Positions 63,031-64,000 of a DNA stretch of 64,000 nt are shown here, piece after piece. This stretch comes from Bog-473 sp963751335 (GTDB taxonomy: Bacteria; Actinomycetota; Acidimicrobiia; Acidimicrobiales; RAAP-2). Numbering within the stretch: position 1 is the stretch's first letter; the number at the start of each line of letters is the position of its first letter. The stretch is taken from the NCBI GenBank assembly GCA_963751335.1, contig CAVVUB010000004.1, forward strand, positions 186,001 to 250,000, written 5' to 3'. The notes under the pieces are model-generated. The model was not told where the DNA came from, made no database searches, and saw only the letters and a program-made list of their open reading frames with translations. Both the position numbers and the translations under genes were made by a program.

Positions 63031-64000
63031 TCACATCGTCACTCCGGCTTGGCGGTTGTGGCGATACCAGAACTCGAGGGTGAGCAGCTGCCAGATCTGC
63101 TTGGACCGGTCCTCTCGCCCTGAGCGGTCCTCTTCAACCAACGCGGTAACGGCTTGCCTGTTCAGGAACCCTGTACCCACAAGCTCTCCTCCGAGCAGCG
63201 AGTCATCGATCACTTGGCGTAGATCTCGTGTGACCCACGCCCTGAGCGGCGCGGAGAAGGAGGCTTTCGGTCGGTACACGATCTCTTTTGGGAGCCAGGC
63301 TTCGGCAGCACGCTTCAATGCGATCTTTCCGCTTCTCCCGGACACCTTGTCTTTCCCTGCCCGTGAGAACGCGGCCCTGAACACGTCGGGATCGACGAAG
63401 GGAACCCGGACTTCGGTTGATGCGGCCATGCTGGCTCGGTCGGTGTAGGCAAGGTTCAGGCCAGGAAGAAACATTCGGGTGTCGGCCAGGCACATGCGGT
63501 TGACCTGGTCTGAAAGTCGATTGTCCCGGTAGATGTTCGAGTGCTGTTCGAAGACATCGTGGATATCCCGCTGCAGATCGGGGCTGAGAAGCGCCGCCAA
63601 CTCGGCAGGGGCGTACAGGCTGTAGCTCCTACGGAAGGCCGCCTCCTCGGGAAGCTCGGCAAACGTTGCGAATCGCTTAGCCCACCGCGCATAGCGAAGG
63701 CCTCGACCTGCGGCGGTGACGGGTAGTCGCTCTATGACGCCGTTCGTCGAGCGGTGGACGAAAGAAGGAAGCCCCCGGTATCGCCCAGCCAGCACACATG
63801 CCAAGTGTTTCCGATATCCCCCGAAGAGCTCATCAGCACCCGTCCCCGACAAAATGACCTTGACGCCCGCGGCTCGGGCGCCCTCTGACATGAGAAGTGT
63901 GTTGATCGCGGCTGGATCGCCAACGGGTTCGTCGAGGATGTCAGCCATCTTCGGCAACAAGTCCACCACGTCAGGCTGAAGCTCGATCTCGTGCAGCTCG
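63031..64000 (-). CDS. asnB: asparagine synthetase (glutamine-hydrolysing) C-terminal part; N-terminus outside window
   Basis: The gene enters from the right edge; about 322 C-terminal residues are seen. The synthetase domain shows VKVILSGTGADELFGGYRKH, then FLPGLNLAYTDRASMAASTE and VRVPFVDPDVFRAAF, KDKVSGRSGKIALKRAAEAW and LPKEIVYRPKASFSAPLRAW, all AsnB hallmarks. In polysaccharide loci AsnB homologues often amidate uronic acids or carboxylated sugars rather than make asparagine. It is the most upstream visible gene of the long minus-strand operon (asnB, bi-domain oxidoreductase, heparinase-like, glycosyltransferase, DUF218). Confidence 0.9.
   Translation of the reverse strand, partial: ELHEIELQPDVVDLLPKMADILDEPVGDPAAINTLLMSEGARAAGVKVILSGTGADELFGGYRKHLACVLAGRYRGLPSFVHRSTNGVIERLPVTAAGRGLRYARWAKRFATFAELPEEAAFRRSYSLYAPAELAALLSPDLQRDIHDVFEQHSNIYRDNRLSDQVNRMCLADTRMFLPGLNLAYTDRASMAASTEVRVPFVDPDVFRAAFSRAGKDKVSGRSGKIALKRAAEAWLPKEIVYRPKASFSAPLRAWVTRDLRQVIDDSLLGGELVGTGFLNRQAVTALVEEDRSGREDRSKQIWQLLTLEFWYRHNRQAGVTM

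Overview
The window reads as one contiguous piece of a high-GC Actinomycetota chromosome. A member of the Acidimicrobiia is the most plausible source, but this is an inference. The reasons are a luciferase-like F420-type oxidoreductase, a mycothiol-dependent isomerase homologue, separate CydD/CydC subunits, abundant SDR/thiolase/sulfotransferase lipid-type enzymes, Thr-rich linkers in secreted proteins, seven-fold C-x5-C propeller-like repeats, frequent GTG starts and many ATGA/GTGA overlaps. I see no rRNA, tRNA, CRISPR array, prophage or intact insertion sequence.

Region 1 (1-25.6 kb) is very GC-rich housekeeping and catabolic DNA. It holds an F420-type oxidoreductase cut by the left edge, a flavoprotein dehydrogenase, a HAD phosphatase, a TMEM175-like channel and a DUF1214-sulfotransferase-SDR operon. 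A SulP transporter diverges from an S1P-lyase-like PLP enzyme across a five-copy 17-18 bp direct repeat. Next come an Lrp/AsnC regulator with a seven-repeat lipoprotein, a methyltransferase, EttA, a sulfatase and an endonuclease/exonuclease/phosphatase protein. The region ends with a compact plus-strand operon (aminotransferase, PhzF, Nudix, zinc-ribbon, histidine phosphatase, DUF2889) that runs into a convergent TetR gene.

Region 2 (25.6-42 kb) carries cydD-cydC behind a thiolase-like gene, a dienelactone hydrolase, a flavin amine oxidase, a secreted helical protein beside an OmpR-type two-component pair, an S53 (kumamolisin-type) protease, two SDRs, a carboxymuconolactone-decarboxylase-like protein and an epimerase.

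Region 3 (42-64 kb) is visibly less GC-rich and is an exopolysaccharide locus. It has a Wzy/ligase-like polymerase, two tandem Wzz-like co-polymerases whose cytoplasmic kinase domains look dead, an atypical NarL-type regulator, a Wzx flippase, a triplicated secreted protein, and a long minus-strand operon: asnB, a bi-domain oxidoreductase, a heparinase II/III-like lyase, a glycosyltransferase, a DUF218 protein, a methyltransferase, an ATP-grasp ligase and a flavin monooxygenase. Two gene-poor stretches (49.2-50.2 kb and 51.5-52.5 kb) contain broken coding remnants.

A recurring feature is single-base frame breaks in otherwise well-conserved genes: NRDE protein, sulfatase, EEP protein, Nudix, S53 protease, a Wzz-like protein and two small proteins. 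Several lie in short homopolymers, so uncorrected sequencing indels are the simplest explanation. The most original biology is in the polysaccharide locus (paired pseudo-kinase co-polymerases, phosphorylation-defective-looking regulator, ATP-grasp/monooxygenase decoration pair) and in the iteron-like repeat between sulP and the PLP enzyme.
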